Shown: positions 28,298 to 37,246 of the stretch, one piece after another
How the letters are laid out: each line of letters begins with the position of its first letter
How positions within the stretch are numbered: the stretch's first letter is position 1
Assembly: GCA_902491895.1 (NCBI GenBank)
Contig: CABUJH010000001.1
Coordinates: forward strand, 28,429-92,428
DNA length: 64,000 bases
Direction: 5' to 3'
From: an uncultured Collinsella sp.
GTDB lineage: Bacteria > Actinomycetota > Coriobacteriia > Coriobacteriales > Coriobacteriaceae
Made by a program: the position numbers and the translations under genes
The notes under the pieces: model-generated
What the model saw: only the letters and a program-made list of their open reading frames with translations
The model's database searches: none
What the model was told of the DNA's origin: nothing

Positions 28298-29072
28298 CGG
28301 AGCCCTCACCGCCCATCATGGCAACGACCTCCATAATGCGGTCGAAGAACTCTCGGCGGTCGGTGTCGCCGCGGCGCAGCTCGGTGAAGATCTTGCCGTC
28401 GCGAATGAACAGCACGCGGCTCGTGTAGCTGGCGGCAAAGCTGTCGTGCGTGACCATGAGCACGGTGGCGCGTAGGCGGCGGTTAAGGGCCTCCAGGCTC
28501 TCGAGCAGCAGGCGAGCGCTCTTGGAATCGAGGGCGCCGGTGGGCTCGTCGGCCATGATCATGGTGGGGTCGGTGACGAGCGCGCGAGCCGCGGCAACGC
28601 GCTGCTGCTGACCGCCGGACATCTGGTAGGGATACTTGTCGAGCACCTGACTGATGGACAGGCGCGCTGCCACATCCTGCACGCGGGTCGAGATCTCTGC
28701 CGAGTTTGTGCGGGCGATGGTGAGCGGCAGGGCGATGTTCTCGCGTGCCGTGAGCGTGTCGAGCAGGTTGGAGTCCTGGAAGATAAAGCCGAGCTCCTCG
28801 CGGCGGAACTGCGAAAGCTTAGCCTGCTTCATGCGTGTTACGTCCTGCCCATTGATGCGAATCGTGCCGCTCGTGGCGCTATCGATGGTCGACACGCAGT
28901 TGAGCAACGTCGACTTGCCCGAGCCCGAAGCGCCCATGATGCCAACAAATCCGCCGCGGTTGACGGTAAAGCTGACGTCGTTGAGCGCGCGGGTCACGTT
29001 GCCCAGCGCTCCATATACCTTTTCGAGATGCGCGACCTCCAGTACCGGGGTCGCCATGTGCGTGGTTTGCAT
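28287..29072 (-). CDS. ABC transporter ATP-binding protein, BceA/LolD type
   Basis: 261 residues: Walker A GASGSGKST, Q-loop FIFQDSNLLDTLTARENIALPL, signature MSGGQQQR, Walker B MIMADEPTGALD and switch VTHD. The sequence LNCVSTIDSATSGTI is typical of the BceA/SalX subfamily. AAAGGA lies 6 nt before ATG 29072. Translationally coupled to the permease gene. Likely function is defence against, or export of, a membrane-active peptide; the substrate is not known. Confidence 0.92.
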   Translation of the reverse strand: MQTTHMATPVLEVAHLEKVYGALGNVTRALNDVSFTVNRGGFVGIMGASGSGKSTLLNCVSTIDSATSGTIRINGQDVTRMKQAKLSQFRREELGFIFQDSNLLDTLTARENIALPLTIARTNSAEISTRVQDVAARLSISQVLDKYPYQMSGGQQQRVAAARALVTDPTMIMADEPTGALDSKSARLLLESLEALNRRLRATVLMVTHDSFAASYTSRVLFIRDGKIFTELRRGDTDRREFFDRIMEVVAMMGGEGSDAL

Positions 29073-29220
29073 ACCGAGTCCTTTCTTGCGATTAGTCTAC
29101 GGCATCTATAGTCGCAAGAAGACGAGTCGGCTACCATCGATATGGCTTACGCTTGCCTTACCGTTGTGTAAGGTACGGGTAGCTAGCCTGCCGCGTGTTG
29201 ATATTGAGAGAGGACTCCTG

Positions 29221-30195
29221 TTGAAGACTGTTCATGTTGCCGCTGGGATCATTCGCAAGGAAGGATCTGACGAGCTGCTTGCCGTGCAGCGCGGCTATGG
29301 CGACATGCAGGGACTTTGGGAGTTTCCCGGTGGCAAGCTCATGCGCGGCGAGTCGCCCGAGGACTCCGTACGCCGCGAGCTCATGGAAGAGCTGCAGGTC
29401 AAAGTCACCAACCTGCGCGATTTCTATACCGTTGAGTATGACTACCCCGATTTTCATCTCTCCATGGAGTGCTATTACTGCTCGCTCGCCGATGAATCCG
29501 ATGAACCCCAGAAGCACGACCGCCAGCTCGATATCCGCTGGATTCCGCGCACCTCGCTTGCCACGGTTGAGTGGATGCCCGCCGACAAGGGGCTCATTGA
29601 TGCCCTGATTGAGCTGAAGGAAGACCGGCTCGAGGCAAGCTCCGCCGATGACGCCGCGCCCAACACAGCCGCCAAGCCCAAGCGCGCACCTAAGCGCCGC
29701 AGCAAAAAACGTCCCAAGCCCGGTCTGCTCGACGGCATCGATACCTCGGACCTCTCCGCTGACGAGCGCGAACTGGTCCGCCGGCGCGCCGCCATCAAAA
29801 AGTCTATGAAGGGCAACAAGCGTGCCAACACCAAGCCCGAGTTGCTCGTTCGCCAGCGCCTGCGCGCAGCGGGCCTTACGGGTTATCGCTTGGAATGGAA
29901 GGTTCCCGGCAAGCCCGACATCGCCTTTCCCGGGCGCAAGATCGCCATCTTCGTCAACGGTTGTTTTTGGCATCGCTGCCCCAAATGCAACCCTAGCCAG
30001 CCCAAGCGCAACGTTGAGTTTTGGGAGGCAAAGTTCCGTCGCAACGTCGAGCGCGACCGCGCTGCCGTGGCAGCACTCACTCAAATGGGCTGGACGCCTA
30101 TAACCATCTGGGAATGCGAACTCAAAAAGGACCGCATCGACGCCACGATGGAAAAGGTCATCGAACAAGTACGCGCCGCCGCACCGCAGCGCTAG
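29221..30195 (+). CDS. Fusion protein: NUDIX hydrolase + Vsr-like very-short-patch endonuclease
   Basis: 324 residues from a TTG start with GAGAGGA about 5 nt upstream. Residues 38-60 (GKLMRGESPEDSVRRELMEE..) form a complete NUDIX box of the MutT type (8-oxo-dGTP hydrolase group). A Lys/Arg/Pro linker at about 150-175 leads to residues 200-324, a Vsr fold: NTKPELLVRQRL, PGKPDIAFPGRK, FVNGCFWHRCPKC and WECELKKD. Compared with E. coli Vsr the active-site Asp and His69 are kept, His64 is Asn, and the zinc ligands look rearranged to Cys residues, as in many actinobacterial Vsr homologues. No Dcm methylase is visible. Confidence 0.85.
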   Translation: MKTVHVAAGIIRKEGSDELLAVQRGYGDMQGLWEFPGGKLMRGESPEDSVRRELMEELQVKVTNLRDFYTVEYDYPDFHLSMECYYCSLADESDEPQKHDRQLDIRWIPRTSLATVEWMPADKGLIDALIELKEDRLEASSADDAAPNTAAKPKRAPKRRSKKRPKPGLLDGIDTSDLSADERELVRRRAAIKKSMKGNKRANTKPELLVRQRLRAAGLTGYRLEWKVPGKPDIAFPGRKIAIFVNGCFWHRCPKCNPSQPKRNVEFWEAKFRRNVERDRAAVAALTQMGWTPITIWECELKKDRIDATMEKVIEQVRAAAPQR

Positions 30196-30684
30196 GAACG
30201 AGCCGTCCACACGCCCCACACAGGCAAGCCACATCCGCGCCACAAACCTTAGAAAGCCCTTAAGCTCAAAACCTTTCAAGAGTGTTACTCAATAGCTTTG
30301 ACCTGCGGTTTCATCGTAACGCCAAACCAGGTTAAGCCTTTCTTTAGCGCTTCTTTGCAGCAGCCGCGGCATAATACTGCCAACGCACGGGACCTAGCAG
30401 CATACCCCGAGCGCAATCTTTTGGTGGACATCGAGGAGGCCGCATAAGCATGCATTCTTCCAATGACGCAGCACAGCAGCCATCCCTAAAACATGCAAAC
30501 CTTTTCTCCTTCCCCCCGACACAGAGAAACGGTCTCCTCGACTCCCCCACCACAAAAACCAAGCGCTCAGCCAATCAGAGCCTCAACTTACGAGCATCCT
30601 TCGAAAAGCTCCAAGCATCCCTAGACAAGGCGTTCCCCGAACAGGCAAGAGCAATCTAAGCCCATCGCGCTTTATACTGATGCC
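30196..30684. other. Intergenic region between the NUDIX-Vsr and AraC genes
   Basis: 490 bp of lower GC. Contains the family F-like segment near 30294 and one doubtful small ORF (30450-30659). Nothing else recognised. Confidence 0.4.
30450..30659 (+). CDS. Small hypothetical protein (doubtful)
   Basis: 69 codons, with GAGGAGG about 11 nt before the ATG as the only support. The product is Ser/Lys/Gln-rich, without hydrophobic segments or known motif. May be non-coding. Confidence 0.3.
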   Translation: MHSSNDAAQQPSLKHANLFSFPPTQRNGLLDSPTTKTKRSANQSLNLRASFEKLQASLDKAFPEQARAI

Positions 30685-31623
30685 ATGCGAAACATGGATC
30701 ACATAGAATTGCACCGCGGAGGACGCGAGGAAGCGTTTCCCGAGACCGCCGAAGACTGGCCCTATATTGCCGAACGCGCAGAATTCGCTCGCTATCCGGG
30801 CAATTCCGTCCCCTGGCACTGGCATTCCGAAGTTGAGCTTTTCTACATGGAGCAGGGAGCGATTGACTATCGAACGCGCGCGGCTCATGAACACGTGCGC
30901 TTTGAGGAAGGGTCCGCCGGCTTTATCAACGGCGGCGTTTTGCACAGCACGCTGCAATCGCCCAATTCGGCGCCAGCCATTCAAATGCTGCATATCTTTC
31001 AGCCGTCGATGCTCGGCGATCCCGCGGGACGCCTTCAAAAGCGCTATATCAATCCTTTGCTGCAATGTCGAGGCGTCGATGTGCTCAAATGGTCGCCCAC
31101 CAACCCCGACGATATGTCCTTTATCGATTTGCTAAAGAGTTCCTTTAACCACGACCTTCAACGGCCGCAGAACGAGATGGCGCTTCGGAATAGCTTGTCA
31201 GGGCTCTGGATTCAGATTTACGCCAAGGCCGAACCGCTCTTTTCCTCCGACAACGCCTCTTGGATGACCAACCGCGACGTACAGTTCAAGGCAATCCTGG
31301 ACTATATCCGCGCAAACTATGCAGCCGCTATAGATGTGCCCCAGATGGCATCTGCAGCCGGCGTAAGCGAAAGAGAGTGTTACCGCATTATCGAAGCTTG
31401 CGCAGGAACGACCCCGGCGGCATATCTGCGCGCATACCGCGTAAACCGTGCTTGCGAACTTTTGGCACACACCACGCGAACGGTCCAGACAGTCGCGCGC
31501 CAATGCGGCTTTGCGACAGCAAGCCATCTTGGCCAGGTATTTAAAAAACAAATGGGGTGCACTCCTTCGAGCTATCGAGCAGCGAGGCAGAATCTCGATA
31601 GCACCAGGCAGAAATCCCGCTAG
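30685..31623 (+). CDS. AraC-family transcriptional regulator
   Basis: 312 residues. Residues 30-110 form a cupin sensor (WHWHSEVELFYMEQGAIDY, GFINGGVLHS), and the C-terminal 100 residues two HTH motifs (MASAAGVSERECYRIIEACAGTTPAAYLRAYRVNRACELL and ARQCGFATASHLGQVFKKQMGCTPSSYR). Such proteins usually respond to sugars. No ribosome site is seen; TATACT lies 6 nt before the first ATG, so the transcript could be leaderless. ATG 30694 is an alternative start. Target genes are not evident; the next gene is a HAD phosphatase. Confidence 0.88.
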   Translation: MRNMDHIELHRGGREEAFPETAEDWPYIAERAEFARYPGNSVPWHWHSEVELFYMEQGAIDYRTRAAHEHVRFEEGSAGFINGGVLHSTLQSPNSAPAIQMLHIFQPSMLGDPAGRLQKRYINPLLQCRGVDVLKWSPTNPDDMSFIDLLKSSFNHDLQRPQNEMALRNSLSGLWIQIYAKAEPLFSSDNASWMTNRDVQFKAILDYIRANYAAAIDVPQMASAAGVSERECYRIIEACAGTTPAAYLRAYRVNRACELLAHTTRTVQTVARQCGFATASHLGQVFKKQMGCTPSSYRAARQNLDSTRQKSR

Positions 31624-31679
31624 CCTTTCTTCTGTCACCGCATCAAACTTGCAGGCAAACAACAGAGAGGAGCAATCAT

Positions 31680-32303
31680 ATGAAGCACTTTGACCATATC
31701 GTATTTGACGTTGATGGGACATTGGCAGATACAGAAGAAAGCGTTCTATCATCGCTTGTCCAGATTGTCCAAGAAGAGACCGGCAAAACGCTCCCCCGAC
31801 ACGAGCTTGAATTTGCCCTCGGCATACCCGGCAAGGATGCCCTTGAGAAACTCGGAATCTACTCGCAGGCAACGTTGGATCGCTGGTGCCAAGTTGCCGC
31901 CAGCTTTAAAAGCACCATCAGCGTGTTTCCAGGTTTGCTTGAAGTCATCGCAACACTCGCCGATAGCGGCTGCAAACTTGGCATCGTCTCCTCACGTGCG
32001 CGCGACGAATACGCAAAAGAAATTGCACCCCTTGGTTTCGATAAATATTTTGAGCGCATCATCCTTGTCGAAGACACAACCGAACATAAACCCGCACCCG
32101 CACCCATGCTCGAATATCTCCGGCGTACGGGCGCGAATCCTGGCAACGTCGTCTACGTTGGCGACACCGTCTACGACGAACATTGCGCAACTTCGGCAGG
32201 GGTCAGTTTTGCCAGAGCGGCATGGGGATCACACCAAGACATCCCAAACGCCACCTACAACCTCAAAACCCCCAACGACCTACTAACCCTAACAACCAAA
32301 TAA
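31680..32303 (+). CDS. HAD-superfamily hydrolase, phosphoglycolate-phosphatase-like
   Basis: 207 residues: motif I DVDGTLADT, motif II VSSRARDEY, motif III K in EHKPAPAP, motif IV YVGDTVYDEH. An alpha-helical cap lies between motifs I and II. Substrate is a small phosphate ester, unknown. GAGAGGAG precedes the ATG by about 8 nt. Lies 56 bp after the AraC gene on the same strand, perhaps cotranscribed. Confidence 0.88.
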   Translation: MKHFDHIVFDVDGTLADTEESVLSSLVQIVQEETGKTLPRHELEFALGIPGKDALEKLGIYSQATLDRWCQVAASFKSTISVFPGLLEVIATLADSGCKLGIVSSRARDEYAKEIAPLGFDKYFERIILVEDTTEHKPAPAPMLEYLRRTGANPGNVVYVGDTVYDEHCATSAGVSFARAAWGSHQDIPNATYNLKTPNDLLTLTTK

Positions 32304-32365
32304 CCCCCGAGCCTAACCCTTTCAGCCCCAACACCACAAGGGCGACGACCTCGAGTAGGTCAACC

Positions 32366-32490
32366 TGGGAGGGACGAGGGCTTAGTTCCCCAATCTTTCC
32401 GCAGGGGGCAAAAAGCCTCGCCGCACGAAGTGCGCAGCGAGGCTTTTTGCATGCCCGAGGACGATTGGGGAACTAAGCCCTCGTCCCTCC
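32366..32490. repeat. Family A nested-palindrome element, copy A3
   Basis: Perfect 29-bp outer arms 32366-32394 and 32462-32490; perfect 14-bp inner stem 32407-32420 and 32436-32449. Boxes CCGCAG (32398-32403) and CATGCCCGAGGACG (32449-32462). Lies 34 nt beyond the stop of the aldolase gene (minus strand). Confidence 0.9.
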
Positions 32491-32524
32491 CCGGGATATG
32501 TAGCGAGTCGGAGTACCCTTGCTG

Positions 32525-33382
32525 TTACTCTGCTTTGCCCACAGAGTTGAGGTTGGTCATGCGGATCTTAACCAGCTCGGTGATCTCACGCATGCCCTCC
32601 TTGGCCGGCTTCTTGGGGTCGAAGCAGGCGGGGTTCTCGGCCATGTAGGCCATGAAGCCCTTGGTGTAGGCCTGACGCAGCTCGGTGGCGTAGTTAACCT
32701 TGCAGATGCCGTTCTTCACGGCCTCGGCGACCTGCTCATCGGGCACACCGGAGGTGCCGTGCAGAACCAGCGGCACGTCGACGGCGTCGCGGATGGCCTT
32801 GACCACGGACTGCTCGATGTGCGGATCGCTCGTGTACACACCGTGGCTGGTGCCAACGCCAATTGCGAGGGAGGTGCAGCCGGTGCGCTCGACGAACTCC
32901 TTGGCCTCGGCCGGATCGGTGTAGGGGCTCTCGCCCTCAACCGCGGGACCGTCGTCCTCCTTGCCGCCAACCTTGCCGAGCTCAGCCTCGACGGGCACGC
33001 CCATGGCGCGGCCAGCGTCGGCGACGGACTTGGTCAGAGCGATGTTGTCCTCGAAGGACTCGTGCGAGCCGTCGATCATGACAGAGGTGTAGCCAGTGCG
33101 GAAAGCCTGCATGCAGCGGTCATAGCCATCGCCGTGATCGAGGTGCAGAGCGACGGGCACGGAAGCGCGCTCGGCGGCAGCCTTGACCATGCCGTAGAAG
33201 TAGTCCAGACCAGCGGTCTTGATGGTGCCCGGGGTGGTCTGCATGATGACGGGGGACTTGGTCTCCTCGGCAGCGGCCAGAACGGCCATAACAAACTCGA
33301 GGTTCTCGACGTTGAACGCGCCAACGGCGTAATGACCGGCCTGAGCGTCCTTGAGCATCTTTTCGGTGGTAACAAGTGCCAT
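32525..33382 (-). CDS. Class II fructose/tagatose-bisphosphate aldolase
   Basis: 285 residues. ALHLDHGDGYDRCMQAF carries the zinc-binding His and catalytic Asp, MIDGSHESFEDNI and GTSHGVYT the phosphate and metal sites, and LHGTSGVPDEQV the second phosphate loop. The family includes FbaA, GatY and KbaY. With lacABC at 40415-43508 and no class I LacD seen, it may split tagatose-1,6-bisphosphate as well as, or instead of, fructose-1,6-bisphosphate. Start is ATG 33382 with GAGAGGAG; the reading frame continues upstream to 33523 without conservation. Divergent from a DeoR regulator. Confidence 0.9.
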   Translation of the reverse strand: MALVTTEKMLKDAQAGHYAVGAFNVENLEFVMAVLAAAEETKSPVIMQTTPGTIKTAGLDYFYGMVKAAAERASVPVALHLDHGDGYDRCMQAFRTGYTSVMIDGSHESFEDNIALTKSVADAGRAMGVPVEAELGKVGGKEDDGPAVEGESPYTDPAEAKEFVERTGCTSLAIGVGTSHGVYTSDPHIEQSVVKAIRDAVDVPLVLHGTSGVPDEQVAEAVKNGICKVNYATELRQAYTKGFMAYMAENPACFDPKKPAKEGMREITELVKIRMTNLNSVGKAE

Positions 33383-33716
33383 GAGCGTTTGCTCCTCTCC
33401 CTCGCCCGCATCTGGACATCGGGCGTAGTTGTTCACAAGGCGTTTTACCTTGCGTTTTACTGCGCTCATTGTATGAAATTCAGCGGCTTTGCACGTGCGA
33501 GATATTGAGCCCATGCAGGTCAATACAGTCGTTTTTGAAAAGTAAACGGAAGGAATTTGAACCGAGCGGACATGTTCGATATTGAATTTTGAGCGTTCAG
33601 CGTCTTTCTTTTATAGAAAAGATAAGTAATCGAAAGGTATTTTCTTACTCAAAAAGAAAATGAACGAAAATAGAGTCAACACAATTCCTGCAAATTTGGC
33701 CGAGAATGGAGCAGCT
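33383..33716. promoter_or_regulatory. Divergent promoter region, aldolase / DeoR regulator
   Basis: 334 bp, AT-rich. GATATTGAGC (33510) and GATATTGAATTTTGAGCG (33576) are partial repeats that might be regulator sites. No gene seen. Confidence 0.35.
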
Positions 33717-34520
33717 ATGGCCCACGCAACAACCCGAGCCTTCGCCGATGAGCGTCGTGCCGCCATCATGGAAATGCTTGAGCATAATGCCTCGGTGCAG
33801 GTAGCAGAAATCGCCCAGACCTTTGGCGTGTCCTCCGTTACCGCCCGCGCCGACCTGGACGCGCTCGCCGAAGCAGGCAAGCTGCGCCGCACGCATGGTG
33901 GCGCCGTATCGCTCCACAAGCGTCTGACTGTTTCCACGCAGGATCGCCGCATCAATGTCAACGTCGCCGCCAAGCAGGCCATCGCGCAAAGCGCCATCGA
34001 GCTCGTCAATGACGGCGACACGCTGCTCGTTGACTCGGGCACCACGGCGCTCGAGTTCGTCCGGCTCCTCGATCAGCGCGACGGCATCACCGTTATCACG
34101 GCCGACATTACCATCGCCGATTACATCGACGAAAGCATGCCCTCGGTCGATGTCGTCATGCTGGGCGGGGCGCTGCGCAAAGGTCATCGCTATCTGTACG
34201 GCCCGCTCACTATGCAAGCGCTCCAAATGGTCCACGCCGATCTTGCCGTCATGTGCCCTGGAGCTTTTGTTCCCGGCTGCGGCTTTACGACCGACTTTCC
34301 GCAGATGGCCGAGACCAAAGCGGCTATGGTCGGTGCCGCCCGTCAAAGCGTCGCCCTTATGGACGCCAGCAAGGTTAACGGACGCGGCATGTACCGCTTT
34401 GCCGAGCTGACCGATGTCGACACCATCGTGATGGACCGTGATCCCGATGGCGCCGTCGCCACCTCAATCGCCGAGACCGTCGACGACGCCCGCCCAAATC
34501 TCGTCATCGCCGGCGCTTAA
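33717..34520 (+). CDS. DeoR/GlpR-family regulator
   Basis: 267 residues. The N-terminal HTH is RRAAIMEMLEHNASVQVAEIAQTFGVSSVTARADLDALAEAGKLRRTHGGAV, and the C-terminal domain has the sugar-phosphate isomerase-like signature (LLVDSGTTALEFVRLL, VVMLGGALRKGHRYLYGP). Start taken as ATG 33717 with GGAG 5 nt upstream; ATG 33660 has no ribosome site. Divergent from the class II aldolase, which it probably controls in response to a sugar phosphate. Confidence 0.88.
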   Translation: MAHATTRAFADERRAAIMEMLEHNASVQVAEIAQTFGVSSVTARADLDALAEAGKLRRTHGGAVSLHKRLTVSTQDRRINVNVAAKQAIAQSAIELVNDGDTLLVDSGTTALEFVRLLDQRDGITVITADITIADYIDESMPSVDVVMLGGALRKGHRYLYGPLTMQALQMVHADLAVMCPGAFVPGCGFTTDFPQMAETKAAMVGAARQSVALMDASKVNGRGMYRFAELTDVDTIVMDRDPDGAVATSIAETVDDARPNLVIAGA

Positions 34521-34523
34521 ACA

Positions 34524-34564
34524 AAAACCACCACAAAGGTGCCTGTCCCCTTTGTGGTGGTTTT
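34524..34564 (+). terminator. Terminator after the DeoR gene
   Basis: Sixteen-bp arms 34524-34539 and 34549-34564 ending in TTTT; works in both directions and also lies 3' of the convergent flavoprotein gene. The loop contains CCTGTCC. Confidence 0.85.
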
Positions 34565-34586
34565 GCTCGTTAAAAGCGAAATATCG

Positions 34587-35747
34587 CTACTTGGAAAGCT
34601 CGTCGGCGAGGACCTCGATCTGAGCGCGTGAGGCGTCGTTGAGCGAGCCCAGCACGGTCACCTTGTTCTGCGCCAAGGTGATGTCCTTCATGCCCTCGAG
34701 CTCCTTGGCCATAACCTTGGCAGCGGTGGGCGCCCAGGAGCCGGCCTCGACGAGTGCCACCGTACGGTTCTGATAGGCGTGCTCGGCAAGCGTATGGATA
34801 AAGGTGCTCATGAACGGGAAGATCTCACCCTGATAGGTGATGGAAGCGAGCACCAGACGGTCGTAGCGGAACGCATCCTCAACGGCCTCGGCCATGTCGT
34901 CGCGAGCCAGGTCAAAGACGGAGACCTTCTGGCCGCGAGCCTCAAGCGCTGCGGCGAGCTCCTCGACGGCAGCCTTCAGATGGCCATACACACTCGCATA
35001 GGCGATCGTGATGCCCTCGTCCTCGGGCTGATAGCTCGACCAGGTGTTATAGGTGTCGAGGTAATAGCCCAGGTTCTCGGTCAGTACGGGGCCGTGGAGC
35101 GGACAGATGATCTGAATGTCCAGGTCGGCGGCCTTCTTGAGCACGGTCTGCACGAACTTGCCGAACTTACCGACGATGCCAAAGTAGTAGCGGCGAGCCT
35201 CGCAAGCCCAGCCCTCGGGATCCTCGATGTCGTTGGCGCCAAACTTGCCAAAGCCGTCGGCACTAAAGAGCACCTTGTCGGTGGACTCGTAGGAGAAGAT
35301 CACCTCAGGCCAGTGAACGTTGGGGGCGCCGACAAAGGTTAGGCTGTGGCCGCCCAGGTCGAGCACATCGCCCTCTTTGACGACCATCTTGCGCTCGGGG
35401 AAGTCGGTGCCAAAGTAGTTGACCATCATGCGGAAGGCACCCATGCTGGCCACGATCTGCGCCTGGGGATAGCGCTCCATAAAGGCAGCGATGCCGGCGG
35501 AGTGATCGGGCTCCATGTGATGAACGACCAGGTAGTCGGGCGTACGACCATCGAGCACGGCCTCGAGGTTGCCGAGCCACTCGTCGACAAAGTCAGCGTC
35601 AACCGAATCGGCGACGGCGATCTTGTCGCCCAAGATAACGTAGCTGTTATATGCCATGCCGTTCTCGGACACATCGTACTGGCCCTCGAACAGGTCAATG
35701 TCGTGATCGTTAACGCCAATGTAGCGGATATCCTTGGTGATCTCCAT
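34587..35747 (-). CDS. fprA: A-type flavoprotein (flavodiiron protein)
   Basis: 386 residues. A metallo-beta-lactamase-like diiron domain (HHMEPDHSAG with the HxExD ligands, further His in NVHWPEV and PLHGPV) is followed by a flavodoxin domain (ITIAYASVYGHLKAAVEELAAAL). These proteins reduce oxygen to water or NO to N2O and protect anaerobes. No rubredoxin domain is fused. Start ATG 35747 has GGAGG 9 nt upstream; the frame extends to 35816 without homology. An oxygen-scavenging role would suit an organism using glycyl-radical PFL. Confidence 0.92.
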   Translation of the reverse strand: MEITKDIRYIGVNDHDIDLFEGQYDVSENGMAYNSYVILGDKIAVADSVDADFVDEWLGNLEAVLDGRTPDYLVVHHMEPDHSAGIAAFMERYPQAQIVASMGAFRMMVNYFGTDFPERKMVVKEGDVLDLGGHSLTFVGAPNVHWPEVIFSYESTDKVLFSADGFGKFGANDIEDPEGWACEARRYYFGIVGKFGKFVQTVLKKAADLDIQIICPLHGPVLTENLGYYLDTYNTWSSYQPEDEGITIAYASVYGHLKAAVEELAAALEARGQKVSVFDLARDDMAEAVEDAFRYDRLVLASITYQGEIFPFMSTFIHTLAEHAYQNRTVALVEAGSWAPTAAKVMAKELEGMKDITLAQNKVTVLGSLNDASRAQIEVLADELSK

Positions 35748-35876
35748 CAGGCAAAGCCTCCTAGATAGACAAAAGAGCCCGTCTATCATAGCACTCGTCT
35801 TCATAGCCACGGCCATCTGCCAGCATCCTTATCGATTGTTATTGAGGCGGAATATATCGCCATTGACCTGCAAAAA

Positions 35877-36908
35877 CTATGTGCGCGGAGCTGCCGTGGT
35901 ATGTCGAACGATAAGCTGGCCGGGAATACGAATGGCAACGGTTTTGTCCGTTGCCCCCGCCTTGGGAACCGCATGCTCGAACACCTCGCGTCCACGCTGA
36001 TGCAAATCGAATCGAACGGTCGTGAGCTCGTTGTGTGCCACAAAATCATCGAGCGAATCGTCGACGCCCACCACGCTCACGTCCTCGGGCACGCGCAGAC
36101 CGCTATCGCGCAGCGCTGCAATCGCGCCATTTGCCATCTGGTCGTTTGCCGCGTAAATCGCCGTCATGGTGCGATCGTGCTCGGCCAGGTACCTGCCGGC
36201 CTCGTAGCCGCTGTTGGCAGACCAGTCGCCCTCGAGCGGCTCTGCCGGCTCGATGTGTTTACGCTCGAGTGCATCCTGCCAACCGGCGCGACGAAATTGC
36301 TCGTCGACCGAGAATGACGGGCCGCCAATATAGCGAATCTGCTCGTGCCCTAGCTCAAACAGGTGATCCATAAGCAATAGCGAGCAGCCGTAATGGTCGG
36401 AATCGACCGTGGTCACCCGCGGGTGCGCGTACATGGTAACGATGACCGTGCCAATGCCCGGCAGTGGATCAAACGTCTCAAAATCGGGCGCCATGCGACT
36501 CATGCCGATAATGATGCCGTCCACCGGCAATGCGGCCATACGACGCGTGGCCTCGGCAAGCGAAAACTCCTCGGTCTTGGACATCTCGACCAGCGTGATG
36601 GCGCAATTATGCTCGCGAGCAGCGCTGGCGATGCCGTCGATCATTGAGAGGTTGCCGAACTTGGTGACATCGTTGACGCACAGGCCGACCGAATGATAAC
36701 GGCCGTCGCGCAGCGAGCGACCGGCATAACTCGGACGAAAGCCGAGCTTTTGCATAGCGGCCTGTACGCGCTGGCGCGTCTGCTCGTTAACGTTAGGCAA
36801 GCCGTTGGCGACGCGCGAAACCGTCTGCTGCGAAACGCCGGCAGCGCGGGCGACGTCGGCCATGGAGACCGAACGCGAACTGGTATCGTTGGACGGGCGC
36901 CTTGCCAC
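35877..36908 (-). CDS. galR: LacI-family regulator of the galKT operon
   Basis: 343 residues from a GTG start with AAGGTG 6 nt upstream. HTH: VSMADVARAAGVSQQTVSRVANGLPNV; sugar-binding domain follows. Divergent from galK. Three sites ATGTTAACGTACTC-type lie in the shared 338-bp region (37001, 37124, 37188). The recognition dipeptide is Gln-Gln. Galactose or a derivative is the likely inducer, by context only. Confidence 0.88.
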   Translation of the reverse strand: MARRPSNDTSSRSVSMADVARAAGVSQQTVSRVANGLPNVNEQTRQRVQAAMQKLGFRPSYAGRSLRDGRYHSVGLCVNDVTKFGNLSMIDGIASAAREHNCAITLVEMSKTEEFSLAEATRRMAALPVDGIIIGMSRMAPDFETFDPLPGIGTVIVTMYAHPRVTTVDSDHYGCSLLLMDHLFELGHEQIRYIGGPSFSVDEQFRRAGWQDALERKHIEPAEPLEGDWSANSGYEAGRYLAEHDRTMTAIYAANDQMANGAIAALRDSGLRVPEDVSVVGVDDSLDDFVAHNELTTVRFDLHQRGREVFEHAVPKAGATDKTVAIRIPGQLIVRHTTAAPRT

Positions 36909-37000
36909 AGGATCACCTTCACCCTTGCGAGATCTGAATAGCGTGAATGCCGGCCCGGGCAGAAATACATCCCGCGCCGAGGCCCGCTATCGTCGGACGC

Positions 37001-37203
37001 ATGTTAACGTACTCTACTTTTTCTATCTGCATCTCTTCTGCTTTATAAGTCCATACGGCAGTACCGTTCACGGCTGAATTTCTACCGATTACCAGATTCT
37101 CAAAAAGTGACAAGCGATGTGTTATGAGTACGTTAACATAGCCCGTAACGTGCGGTATCGTGAACACTTGGTTCATGCCGCTTTAAGTTGTTAACGTACT
37201 CAT
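37001..37203. promoter_or_regulatory. Three LacI-type operators between galR and galK
   Basis: ATGTTAACGTACTC at 37001, ATGAGTACGTTAACAT at 37124-37139 (inverted) and TTGTTAACGTACTCAT at 37188-37203. Each is asymmetric, with half-sites ATGTTAAC and ATGAGTAC meeting at a central CG. Spacing of about 64 and 123 bp would allow looping. Confidence 0.8.
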
Positions 37204-37246
37204 AACGACGCAAAACCCACCCGGGCGCGCCAAGGAAAGGACTCCC

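Noticed and set aside
30344..30574. Minus-strand ORF of 76 codons
   Set aside because: No ribosome site, cysteine/arginine-rich shadow composition, no recognisable motif.
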